Shown here piece after piece: positions 13,841 to 26,100 of a stretch of DNA of 64,000 bases. Under the pieces are notes generated by a model. That model ran no database searches, was not told the DNA's origin, and saw only the letters and a list, made by a program, of their open reading frames with translations. Each line of letters opens with the position of its first letter. Positions within the stretch are counted from its first letter, which is position 1. The stretch comes from Diphasiastrum complanatum. Lineage: Eukaryota; Streptophyta; Lycopodiopsida; Lycopodiales; Lycopodiaceae. Made by a program: the position numbers and the translations under genes. The DNA lies in the NCBI GenBank assembly GCA_029204225.1, contig CM055107.1:3788706-3852705 (forward strand), written 5' to 3'.

Positions 13841-16800
13841 TCAGGTGTTAAGGGTAGAATCTGGCAATATATGGTAGCCATGAAACCGAGCACATAATTT
13901 TTTCAATGAACCTGATGAATGCTGCATTTTATTTAGCTTGATATCTCTTGCCATTGCCTGCACAAACAAGCATAAGTGTCAAGAAAATGATTATTAATAC
14001 AGAGAAAACAGATTATATGCCAATCATTACAATTTATTGTCTCCAGCTATGGAAGGGAGTAAATCAGACAAGAAAAGCTTTCATAACCCAAAAGTAATAA
14101 CTTACCTCAAAATCATTTCCGTACTTCTCAATAAGTCGACCAACATAAACTCGTTGCATTAATGTCAGCCGCTGTAATGGATTTCTCTTACCATCTTTCC
14201 TCTTCTTTCCAAGCGCAGATTTAACATCTGAAAAAAAAAAATATCATCTCAGGAAGGTGAATAGTGGAAAAATAAAAATGCAATCCTTGAACGAGTGGTC
14301 GGTTGGTGAGGATTTCCTTTCTTCTACTTAAGGTCAGGAGTAGTCAGACTTTAATCAGCCACAGAAATGAGGACATTGAAGACAAACAAATAAAAACAAA
14401 GAGATGAAAAATATTGTCAGTACACAGCTTATTAAAACATGTGTCGTAAGATGTTAATGAAACAAACAATTTTTTCTGTAGCAAATTACAAGATAGAAAA
14501 TTCATGCTCACAGTCTACTTGTTTTGATCCCATTCACTTTCCTCACATAATCTTTCTAACTAATTTCACAGATAGAAGCTTATTCTGCTAATAACTTTGA
14601 TGGATTATAAGGATCTGAGGACTGACCATCAGCTTCCATGTCACTGCCATCAATCTGATCCATTTGTTCCTCTTCACGGAATTTCTGCAAACTAGCAAGC
14701 TGCACTACATCTTCCGAACCTGAACGAGCTCCAAGCAAGTTTGGATTTGCAACAAGTCCCAAAGAGCGGTAATTTGCGAGACGTGTCCCCTTGTCATTCC
14801 ATTCAAGTCTATCGCATGCATAAAAAGAATCATCATCAGAACCCTAATTTAAGCTAAGGTTTCAAGGCAAAGCATTCTGTCACCCACATCTTAAAGCAGA
14901 ATGTATGGCACAGTTTGACAAATGTTTCAGGTTGAAATCCACATGCAATACGGAGTTGTTGGGTAGATGTCCACATCAAATCTCATACATTATTTAGTTA
15001 AGTAGATAGTCGGGTAAGCCAGTTCGTGGACATGAGCACATAAGTGGTAGGGGTCGTGAACAAGTAGTAAAGAATGACCCTGCAAAGGAGAAATAGTGTG
15101 AACAGGGAAGTCTTCTTGAAGGCTCTATGCAGCCTGCATAGAATAGCAAAACATACATAAAAGAGGATGAACATGATCAATAGATTCACGCTTTAAAGGT
15201 GACTCTCTGTTGTATCTTGTGCTATCTTGATGAGCTCTTTAGTTGCTAATTTCTTGCTTTCATTAATGTCACAGATAGCCAGCTAACATAGTCTTACTTC
15301 TTCACAGGTTAAGGACCCATGCAACGTATGATACCATTAGACTATTTTCTTTAGAAATTGCTTCCACTTCAAATTTTTCTGCTATTGAAAACTCTCTAAA
15401 CACCTAGGTGATCGTCACTGTGATATAGGGATCGCAAAAACCAGCTTGCAGATGAGCCTGATTGAAATAAGATCCATTGCGAAATTTGATGGAAAAGAGT
15501 ATGCAATGGCAAAAGGAGGGTTCAGATGATATTTAAGGAGAGAAACCTTTGGGATATACATGGAGACTTTAGAGGCAGGTGCTGCTCCTGAGGAGCTCAA
15601 GCAGTTCAACGCATGTGAAAGGAAGGCCTACATAACCATTTGTCTATGTATTTCTGACAAGGCTGCTAGACAAATCCATAGTGCCAAGACTGCACAAGTG
15701 TGGACCAAGCTTGGAAGCCTTTATGAAACAAGAAATCTGGCCAAGAAGATTCTACGCAGGCAGATGGCTACGTTCACCATGAGTGAAGGAACTGATATTA
15801 TGGAGTATGTTGCATGGCTGGGATTCGGGAAGTCTCGTAAAACAACTGGAAGCCATTGGTGTGGTTATATTATAATATACTTGAAGCTGATCAGGTTGGG
15901 ATCCTGATTAGCAGACTACCCTCTTCATACGATAAGCTCATCGTTTCCCTTGAAAAAAGGTCTTATCAGCTGCAATGTTTCCAGCCGATTCGAATCGGGC
16001 CGATTTGTCCTATTCAAACCGATTCAAATCGGGCTGCTGGGTTCGAATCAAGGAACCGGTTTGAACCATTTTTTTTGTTTTTAAACAGTACCCACGGTTC
16101 TCAGAACCGTGGGGTCTGAGAACCGTGGGGTGAACCGTACCACGGTTGATGAACTGTAGTACGGTTCATCATAAATAATTAATTAATTAATGTTTGATAA
16201 AAAATGAACTAAAAAAAAAAAAAACAATTAATAACTACACGGTTCACCACGGTTCTGGCCAAATTTTTTTGAGAACCGTACGGTTCTCAGAACCGTGGTG
16301 AACCGCCCACGGTTCATTTATTCTATGTTTTTAAATTCTTCAATATTAACTAATATTTTTGAACAGAAGGCCAATATTAAATAGTAAATACCAAATAAAG
16401 TTTAAACAATGGTCAACCCTAAAAGAAATTTACTGTTTGAATTTGGATTCTTAGGGTTAATGCCCAGGCGTTTCAACTTTAAAACTTTTAGACTTTACTA
16501 TTTAGTAACTACTAAGTAGAAACTTGTAACTTCAAACTTGTATTGGTGACTGTAGATTGCACTCTTCAAGGTTGTATCTAATATCTATTAGTGATTACTA
16601 ATTATAATTACTGGCCCCATGCTCAGTTCCTTATCTAATGTCAAGCAAGTTGTAACTACCCTCAAATACATAGTACATACTACATAGCCTCGGCCCTCTC
16701 TGGAATCTGGATGCTGAGAAAGATATAGCACTTCTTTATGTGACATGCCACATGTGGTTGGAACTTGGAACTTGGAAGTTCAGTTATACCTCCCAAGTCC

Positions 16801-17066
16801 AAAGTTGAAAGTGTGCATGCGACGTGCGTGCTCCTGGCTATAGCCTCCAGGTACTAGGTAGCAACTACCAACTATGCTTTTGAGGAAGGGATCAGCTGCT
16901 GGTCCTTTAAAGTTCATCGGATGAGGATCTATGATCAATGATGACTCCCCCTGGCTACCATCAGAATTCTTTCTGGTGATCGACCCAAGCCAATCCATTG
17001 ACGTGCTCCTGAAACTTCTAACTTCTAAGTAATAACTTATAAGTTATAATTATGCTTGCAAATTTA

Positions 17067-17105
<39 letters not shown>

Positions 17106-20100
17106 AGCAGCGATGGTGTCTTTCCTCTGAGGCACCTGAGCTATGAACGTTGAGCTAATCACACTTCAAAACTGAGCAACTGACTTTGAGCAACCTTTTT
17201 TATCCTGCAAGAGCCTTTTCAGTTAGCAGTCCATCGCACTTCAAGATTGATCCTGAGCACACCATTAGCTACTGGTTTTGAGCATGCTTTTAGCTATAAG
17301 AGCTTACTCAATCACTGTTCCAACTGTGCCATCGCTGAGCCAGATCTTTCTTTGAGCAGACTCACTGGTTGTTGGGCTCTGACATTTTGAGTCATTAGTC
17401 ACCAATCACTTTCATGCAGCTCGCATTCTCTACTACTTATGCTACAACTGCAGTTGAGCGCATACCTGAGCAGAAAATGATGTCTCCTCCTTCATTGTCA
17501 TCTGAGCTAGATTCGTCCCTGGATTACTAGTCACCTATGTGAAGGAACCTCTATCCCTGCCAGTACTCCATCGCTATCTCTGAATGCTAACGTCACATTC
17601 AAGCGCTGTTGACAGGCAATCTCTGTGAAGGAGCAATTTGGCTCTGAGACTTCCTTGGAGCCATTACACTTTTGAAGGGATTCGTCCAGCCAGCAGTCGT
17701 CTTTTTGAGTCATTGCCAAACCTTGAGAAGGTTCCATTTGCCGCCCTCGAAGCTGTCTATCGATGAGCTAAGATGCCATTTTCAATGAGTTTGTAGAGTC
17801 AAAGGTCGAAGTGTGAAAGAGAGCAACAAATTCCTGGGTCTTAGATTTCTCGGCGGGTCGAAAGGGCAAAGGACCATCCTAAATCTCCAGGAGTTCAGGT
17901 AGAATCACTGGGAAGATTACAAAAGGTCAGCGACCCAACTGCATCGAACTATTGGTTGTGGAGGTCGCTGGAGCGTGGCACCGGGCTGCTGCTAACCTGG
18001 CGCTGAGCTGGAGTGCTCTCTCTGGAAATGGCACCCTCGAGAAAGAAGGCAAGTCGCTCCATCTCTCCACGGGCCAGCCCTCCACGGCCTAATGGGCCTC
18101 CTGCTGTCTCTGCTGTTGACCTATCTCCTGCCCCCTTCGCTGTCCCCCCTGCTGACTCCGCTCCTGATCTGCCTGTCCCCCTCGCTCATTTCCAAATACT
18201 CCCCTCCTCGCTGATTCTGCCCCCCTCGCTGATGCATCCCCCTCTGTCCCTGTCCCCTTCACTGTCCCTCCTGCTGAGCAGCCCTCCTACCCATGCCCTT
18301 CTTCTTCCCCATCTGATTTATCTTCCTCAGTCCCTATCTCCATTCGCTGTCTCCTCTTCTTCATTGCCTGTCAATCCAACTCCTCTTATCTCCTACTCTC
18401 AAGAACCATACACTCCCGCAAAGGCAGTGGAGTCCTATCTTGCCTCTAGCCTGAGCGTGCTATTACAGGACTTTCAGGGCTTGAAGACAGAATTACACAT
18501 GGTTAAAACGGAGATGTCTGCTCTCAAAGAAGCCAACGCCAAGCTGCATCAAGAATGGATCTTCTGAGAAAAGAACTCAAATCTCAGCCTCTTCTTGCTA
18601 CACCTGAACCATCGCACAAACTTAAAGAATTGGAAGACAAAATTGAGAAGCAGAAAGAGGAAACTCTTTCGTGGGCAGCCATTATCAAAAAAGGTAACAC
18701 ACCAAGTGCCCCTATTTCCTCGGTTATTTCAGCTTCTCTTTCGGAGAGGAGCAAAAAGCATACAATATTCGAGTAAGGGGCATCGCAAACACTCAAAATG
18801 CTTTTGAAGAAGCAAAAGGTTTCCTTGAAAGTACACTTGGGCATCACAATAGAGATTTAGATTCAGCATGGAGAACAACCCGAGATAATGCTACCCTCAT
18901 CATCCGTCTTACATCCTTGGAGAGCCGTCGTGATGCTTTGCACTGTAGAGCCAAGCTACGTGGTTCTCAAATATATATGGATGATGATCTTACGTACATA
19001 CAGGTTGAGGAAAGGCGTAAGGCCTTCCAAGAAGCTAGAGCGACTGGCAGACGTGTTATCTACAGGGATGGTCGAATCCGATACATTGATAATGTGTCCA
19101 AGGATGCTGAGAAATAGGGAATTAGGGCGCCCGGTATTGGGAGCATACTGGGGCCCCATCTATGCCGATTGCAAATTGGAGTTTGGAATTGTAACGACAT
19201 ACACTCATCATCCACTGCTGGTGATTTGCTTGACTTTGGTGAGAGAGATTTATTACTTTTCATGGAGACTCATGAGAGTCAAGAGAGAGGTTTACCAACT
19301 TTTCCAGGATACAGATGGGACTCGGTCTATCGACAGGAGATGAGATCTGCTAGTGGGAGAGGTTCTGGTGGGGTCGCTTGCCTATATAGAGAGTCACTGC
19401 ATCCTATTTTTGAGTTCATCAGCCATGAGGAACACTCACGGTACATTTGGTTCCGCATTGACGGGTATAGCGTTGGTTTTGACAGAGACATCTTTGTTGC
19501 AGCTTGTTATTTCCCTCCAGTACCTTCTTCCTTTGTAGAGGGTATTGGTTCACCCTACATTGATCTTTCTACAGATATGTTCCCTCTCCCCTACACTTTT
19601 TGGATTATATATTGATGAGTTGGAGAGAGTTATTGAGCAGTGCGGTGGTTCTGGTTGTAGAATTGGTGACATCTTGATGGCTATTCTTCTTTATGCAGAT
19701 GATGTGGTTCTACTTTCACCTACTCGAGAGGGGTTACAGAGACAGATTGATTGTCTTCATGATTTTTGTTCCAGATGGGGCATAGGGGTGAACATTGTGA
19801 AGACCAAAGTGATGGTCTTCAACACTTCCAGGAGCTTTATGTTGAGACAGGAGTTCCTTTTTGACAGTCGGCCGTTAGAGATTGTTCCATCCTACACTTA
19901 CTTGGGCACACTTTTTACTGGTCCTATATTTAGTATGAGACAGGCAGCTTCTAGTAGACTTGGGAAAGACCATGCTTCCCTTGCCCAACTGGAGAGATTT
20001 TGCTTCCGTAAGTCTATTCGAGATGCTTCGAGTAAGTGTCGGCTTTTTGACACCATCGTTTCTCCTATAGCGCTATATGCATCAGCTGCATGATGTACGG

Positions 20101-23100
20101 GCCTCACTTCATCTGACTGGGCCAGTATCTCGTGACTATAGATCGCTATGCTTTCACGCATGATTCGGGCTAAGCCTTCAGTACCACACCAGATCATCCT
20201 TGCTGAGTTTGCAGTTCCGCCTATGTACCTTGATGCCTTATTCCAGCTCATCACATATATTCAGCACGTCAATGCGTTCCAGTCCTCTGAGCAGAGATAT
20301 ACTCAGGCTGCTCTCATTTCATCTCAGCGTCTTCACAGTCAGGGCTACCATGTGGCTTGGTTCTCTCAGGCCTCCAGACTTCTTAGCACACTCGGTATCT
20401 CTATCACCGCTCTTCCTTCTGGTACCCATGACTACATCAGACGATTCATTTATGGAGCTTACCTTGAGCGAGCCTGGCATGGCCAGTTGGGTGTCAAACC
20501 CGACTTTTATTGACTTCATTTTTGGAGACAGATGTATCAGGGTCCCCACTTCTACCACTTTACCTACGATGTGGATTATGGGTCAGCTCCGTGTCTCTTC
20601 ACACCAGCTTGAGATTGAGATTGAGATTGGTCGGTTTCAGGGTACATGAAACCCTCTCAATCTGCGGTGCTATACAATGTAAATAGGCCTGTAGGTCCCC
20701 AACAATGGATCGTGCTCATCCCAAAATGAAGATGTGAGCACAACTGTTAGGGACCCAACCCCTTGGGTCCCAAACCCCAACTTGAAACCGGATGTCGACT
20801 GGGCCTGTTGACTTGACCAGTGACTCGTGGACCTGCATGGTTGCCACGTGTTGTGATCTAGAATGTGCTTGGAGACTCCTACCTTGGAGGTATACAAGGG
20901 AGGAGGTCTCGTCAACCATTCATTCTATCTACCTAGGAGAAGGTGGATGGTGAGCGCTTGTGCACAGCCAAGATGTGAGCTAGCTAGGGGTAGGAGATGG
21001 CTAATGGCTCTAGCAATGGTATGGGACCTTGTTAGGGTTGGAGATCGGATCTTGCTTGTTACAGATAACAGGCCAGGGCATGGAGGGTGGATCTGGATTG
21101 GATCCTACAACGGGGTGGATCGTGTGACGTTTGGTTCCATATGGGTAACCATCACATGGCGATTTGCAGTATAAGGGATGTAACATTTGGTATCAAAGCC
21201 ACCGTTTTCTGTGTACAGGTTTGATCGATCCGTAAAAGGCAAGCGGTAAGTTTTGCAACTCTCTGCTTATTATTTTGCCGCATGAGGCCCGGATTCGGCT
21301 TTTTCTTATCTTTCCTCAGTCAGTCAAAAAAAAATTGTGATTTTGACTTTTTTTTTCTTTTTGTGAAATTTTTTTTTTGAGGCAGCGGTAACCGCGCTAG
21401 CTGTGCGATGGCATAGCAATGCTGTGCAGCCTGCGCAATTGCACTAGCACCTGAGCAGCCAACTGCTAGCGGTCCAGCTTACTGGTTCGCAGGCGCGCTG
21501 CCACCTTGTAGTGCGGGTGGTGCGTGGTGCCTTGCTGGCTGCCGAGGGGGACTGCCATATGGACGGGAGGGGGAAGGTAACCCCCTACTGCAATATTCCC
21601 TGTGAAATAGGTGGAGGTGGTGGATTGCCACCCATTTGCTCCTTTCTCTCTCTTGTCAAGAAGACAAGCTGTGTATGGTGACTATGGTCACTTTCCTCAA
21701 TCAATTATTGATACTGTCATGGATAAGTTATTAGGTTGCGAGAATCTGTTCATGCCCATTGCCAGTACATACTACAAAGCTTATGGCGCGGTTTTTGGGG
21801 TTTACGGATGTCATAGACAGTCTAGTAACAAGTAGATACATCCAATTTCATGAGAATGCTCTAGAGAATGCAATTTCAAGAGGAGAAGCTGTGTATGGTG
21901 ACTATGGTCACTTTCCTCAGTCAATTATTGATACTATCATGGATAGGTTATTAGGTTGTGAGAATTGCCCATTGCCAGTACATACTACAAAGCTTATGGC
22001 GCGGTTTTAGAAAAAAAAAATTGGTTTTTTTTTTTCTCTTTCCCAGTCGTTTCGAACACTGAAACGACGTTTCGAAACGGGGTCGTTTCGTACGTCCCGT
22101 TTCGAACGCGTTTCAGCATTCGAAACGCGTTTCGAGGAAACACTGGCAAGAAGCGACAATCTGTGCTTCATTTGCATGGAACCAGGTCATATGGCAAAGG
22201 ATTGCCCGAAGAAAAGGAGGCAAGCTAAAGGGGCTTCTTTTAAGACGCCAGGTAACTCTAGCATATCATGTATCGATCTTTCCTTTGCTAATAATTTTGT
22301 TTGTGAGCATTATTGCTTTAATATGGCAGTTTTTGGTCCCCACAACTTGATTGCGTCGTTGGTGGCCAAGCCGTAACAATTTTATTTGATGACGGTTCTA
22401 GACACAATTTTATTAGCTCTAATTTATTGTAGAGGCTAAAGGTGGAAACAAAGCAAAGTGACCACTGATATGTTGTAAAGCTGGCTACAAGAGCGGAAAG
22501 CCAAGTATGAGACCGGATAGTCCCTCATCTCCCAGTTCAAATTCAAGCCTATAAGGATAATTTAGACTTTCATATTATGAATCTAGATAAAGTAGATGTA
22601 ATACTTGGTAAGGAAAAACTATGTAACCCACAGTTTGTCATTCTTACATAATGGCTCTCTCATTGAATTGAATGGAAATGTGGACATCTATTCTCCTTAT
22701 ATGCTTTCTGCTTCAGAAACGGTTGAATGCATGAATATTGTGGATTGCAATTCATACTCATGTTGGTTAAAGGATTATACTTCTCACAAAGAATGCAATT
22801 TACAAAATTATAACATGCAACTTGCACTAATGTCTAATAATTTAAAAAGAAGAAAATTCGCTGGAAGGCGAAACCTTTAGAAGACTTAGACAAGAGTTTA
22901 GTGACTTTTTCCCAGAGTAGCTTCCTGAGGGTCTTCCCCCCTCTAAGGGAGTCAACCATGGTATTGGCCCAATCATGTTTAGAGTTTTAAATCACTTGGC
23001 CAATCATATTGTGAGGTATATCTAGGGGTTCATCATTGTTACCTTAGATGATATTCTCATCTATAGTAGGACATTGGAGGAGCATGAGGAACATCCCAAG

Positions 23101-26100
23101 ACTATCTTAAGGTTACTTAGACAGGAGAAGCTCTTCGCCAACGAATCCAAATGTGTGTTCTTTTAAAAAAGGCTAGTTTACCTCGGTCATGTTATTTTGG
23201 ACCATGGGTTGGAAACTGACCCTAATAAAGTTCGTAAGGTTCGTGAGTGGCATATACCCCTAACCATCCGTGAGGTTAAGTCCTTCCTACGCTTTACAAG
23301 GTTTTCTCATAAGTTCATCTTAGGTTATGCGGTAATTGCATTACCCTTGATGAATGTCCTCAAAGGGGCAAAAAGAACAAGCTGACACAATGAATTCAGT
23401 CCTCCAATTACTTGGATTGAAGAGATGAATCAGAGTTTTAAAAACCTCAAATATTGTGTGTCTACAGTGCCTATTCTACACATGGTCGATCCTAACAAGC
23501 CGTATGAGCTTGAGACGGACGCTAGTGACTATGCCATAGGAGCAATCCTATATCAGGACGGTAGATCGGTTGCTTTTGAAAGCAAAAAGTTGAATCCTGC
23601 TCAAAGGCGGTATTCCACCTATAATATAAATATTCACTGCAGTTTGGATTGATTATACCTGTACAACATGACGTGGTCAATGGTAACTCAAATATGAGTA
23701 AACAATGAACATGTACTCTTGCCAATCACTGCCAACCCAGAAGTGTCGATGGATCTCATAAACTCCTCATGTAGGAAGACACTAAGATATTCAATATGTG
23801 GCGCTTCTGTGCACTGCTCCAACCATCAAATATGATGGTGCAACCATACCTAGTTCACAACAATGAGGATTGAAATTTGTAACAATCATCAAAACCAAAT
23901 GATCAAGATTCAAGTCTTTCAAGATTCCATTTTGATTCTCGAGAAATCAAAATTGAAAGTTAAACGTTCATATGAGTCATGACATATATCAGCTTAAAAG
24001 TTACTAGCCATTACTTAAAAGTTAGAACTTTCAATTTAGTACTTGATACTTACTACTCATAACTTAGAAGTAAGTTTGAAACTTGAAAGACAAAACTTAA
24101 AAGAGGGCAGTGGCCCAAGGGTACAGACTCTAGAGTATTAATGACTGGAGTGCTCAATGCATAGTACATATTGGGCCCATGCCCTCATGAGGGGCTAGCT
24201 GATCTCAACCACTCCTTGTTGAGCAACAAGTCCTCTTGTCCTGTGATACTCACTAGAAGGCCCTGATCACACCTGCCTGATATTGTAGTCATCATCTTCC
24301 TCCATGCCAAGGTCTTAGCAAGATGAAATGGGAGATCACTGGTGTAGAACCATTGTCGAACTGCAACCTCTGTCTCTGCCAAGCAAAGTTGGACGCATAA
24401 TAATCCCTACCCCCCAGCTATGTAGTGCACGGCCTTCCCGTACACCTCTCCCTCTCGATGGTGGCTGTGGTATGGTGGCTACAAATGGTCGTGATGGTGG
24501 TGCCATGAAGGATCCAATATCGTCACTCTAAGTACTAGGCCTTGCCTCATCTGGAGCTCTAACATCTCCATGAGAAGAGAGGGGTGTGTGATGGGCAACT
24601 AGGGGACATGATGTGGTAGCCTCTATAAAATACAAATGACTGAAAATTTTGATACGAGAGATACTAGGGAGCTAGAGTATTGTTTGGGAATACATGTGAA
24701 AAGGAACAAGCCAGGGTGGAAATTATGGATTGATCATTGGACAACCTAAATGCATTGAAAAAATCTTGAAACTTCAAACGCCTCAATATCTTGGATAGTA
24801 AGCTTATGTCCACCCCTTTGGAAGTAGGAAACTAAATATGAGAGGAATTGTGCCCAAAAAAGAAAGGAGTATCATGATGACAGCATGTTATAAGAAGGCG
24901 ATAGGGAGCCTTTGTATGCAATGGATGGAAGTGGGTCTGATATTGCAGCAGCAAAGAGCTTCTTAGCACATTGAATGGCCATTAAAAGGATATTTCATTA
25001 TCTCAATGGGACAAAGTAGTTGGGAATAACATAAACTGCAAATGAGGGATTAAATGTAAATGGCTATGTGAACTCAGACTTGGCAAGGGATTTGGATCAC
25101 AGAATATCTACAATGGAATATGTTTTTCTAATTTGTGAGGACTCAGGAGCAATTACATGGTGCAGTTCAAAACAATCAACTGTAGCATTATGAACAACAG
25201 AAGCAGAGTATATAGCTATGACACACGGCAAGAGAGGTGATATGGTTGAAGGGGTTATTAACAAATATGGGTGAGAATGAGGGCAATGAAATAGCAGTAC
25301 ATATGCATTGCATTACGCAAAAATACAGTTTTCCACAAGCGAAGTAAGCACATAGATGTGAACTACCCCTTCATTTTTTGAGAGAAAGTCAAGGATGGTG
25401 AAATCAAGCTCTGTTAGTGTCCAACAAGTTCCATGCCAGGCCGAGTTCCTCACTAAAACATTAATCAGCGAAAAGTTTGAGCAGTGCAGAGTAGCAGTAG
25501 TAACAGGAAAGCCAGATTTCATTTTGAGAAGGGTGTTGGGCAGACGTCAATACCAAATCTGATAAGGTAGTTACTTAAGTAGACAGTCGGGTAAGCCAGT
25601 TAGTGGACGTGATCGTACAACTAGTACGGGTCCTGAATAAGTACTAAAGAATAAACATGCACAGGAGAAAGGGAAGCTTTCTGAAAGCTCTACGAAGACT
25701 GCACAGAATAGTAAAACATGTATAAACGAGGATGAACCTGATCAATAGACTCATGCCTTTCAGTTGTCTCTCTGTTGTATCTTGTGCTGTCTTGATGAGC
25801 TCTGTTGTTGGCATTTCCTGCTTTGATTACTGTCACAGACAGCCAGCTAACGTAGCCTTTGTTCTTTTCGGTGGCCGGTGATTAGAATTTTGGCTGTAGG
25901 AGGTGAGAGCAGTGATACAGTTTAAGAAACACGATAAATTTGGGTGAGAGACGGTTTAGGGTTTACAGTGAGAGAGAATTAAGAGCTCAGAGTTTAGGAT
26001 GAGAGGAGGTAGGGTTTAAGATATTGCGTGGGAGAGAGGTGAGAGGTTTTGGGGTTTAGGGTAAGAGAGGTGATAGTTGATACGCACATTCCGTCTAGTA

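Larger units (their letters stand above)
20745..23652 (+). mobile_element. Ty3/gypsy element: 5' LTR, gag zinc knuckle, protease, RT, RNase H
   Basis: The 5' LTR (20745-21185) begins TGTTAGGG and ends GGGATGTAACA (TGTTA/TAACA inverted ends). A methionine-tRNA-type primer site, TGGTATCAAAGCC, lies at 21188-21200. A CCHC knuckle [14 protein letters not shown] starts at 22164. Protease remnant [14 protein letters not shown] is near 22378 (Asp-Asp-Gly where Asp-Ser-Gly is usual). RT shows [10 protein letters not shown] (Tyr of YLDD lost) near 23040 and RLVYLGHVI near 23170. RNase H starts [15 protein letters not shown] near 23512. There are multiple stops. No 3' LTR is visible and the copy ends near 23652. 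Confidence 0.85.
14957..25858 (+). mobile_element. Ty1/copia LTR retrotransposon inside NOP16 intron 1, hosting nested elements
   Basis: The 5' LTR (14957-15306) and 3' LTR (25534 to about 25858) both start TGTTGGG. They share long blocks, such as GTCGGGTAAGCCAGTT-type words, TCTCTGTTGTATCTTGTGCT and AGCCAGCTAAC. A purine-rich tract ending GAGAAGGG precedes the 3' LTR. Gag lies at 15452-15960. The end of RT ([14 protein letters not shown]) is near 24650, and RNase H with the connected tail runs over about 24930-25510. Protease, integrase and most of RT are replaced by about 8.6 kb of other insertions. A clear target duplication was not found, and PBS identity is unclear. Confidence 0.85.

Noticed and set aside
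14952-14956. GGAGT or CGGAG as target duplication for the copia element in NOP16
   Set aside because: The sequence after the 3' LTR (CGGTG) matches only partly, and the 3' LTR end is not fixed.
15967-16898. ATCAGCTG at both 15967 and 16891 as a target duplication
   Set aside because: The 16891 copy is not bordered by an inverted terminus matching CAATGTTTCC, and the word contains the palindrome CAGCTG. Chance is likely.
18013-18027. LINE ORF1 start at 18013
   Set aside because: That codon is GTG; the first ATG is at 18028 and gives a typical basic N-terminus.
24185-24531. Frames on both strands near 24.2-24.5 kb as a gene
   Set aside because: No family motif, no splice context, and location inside nested transposons. 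Left as unassigned.
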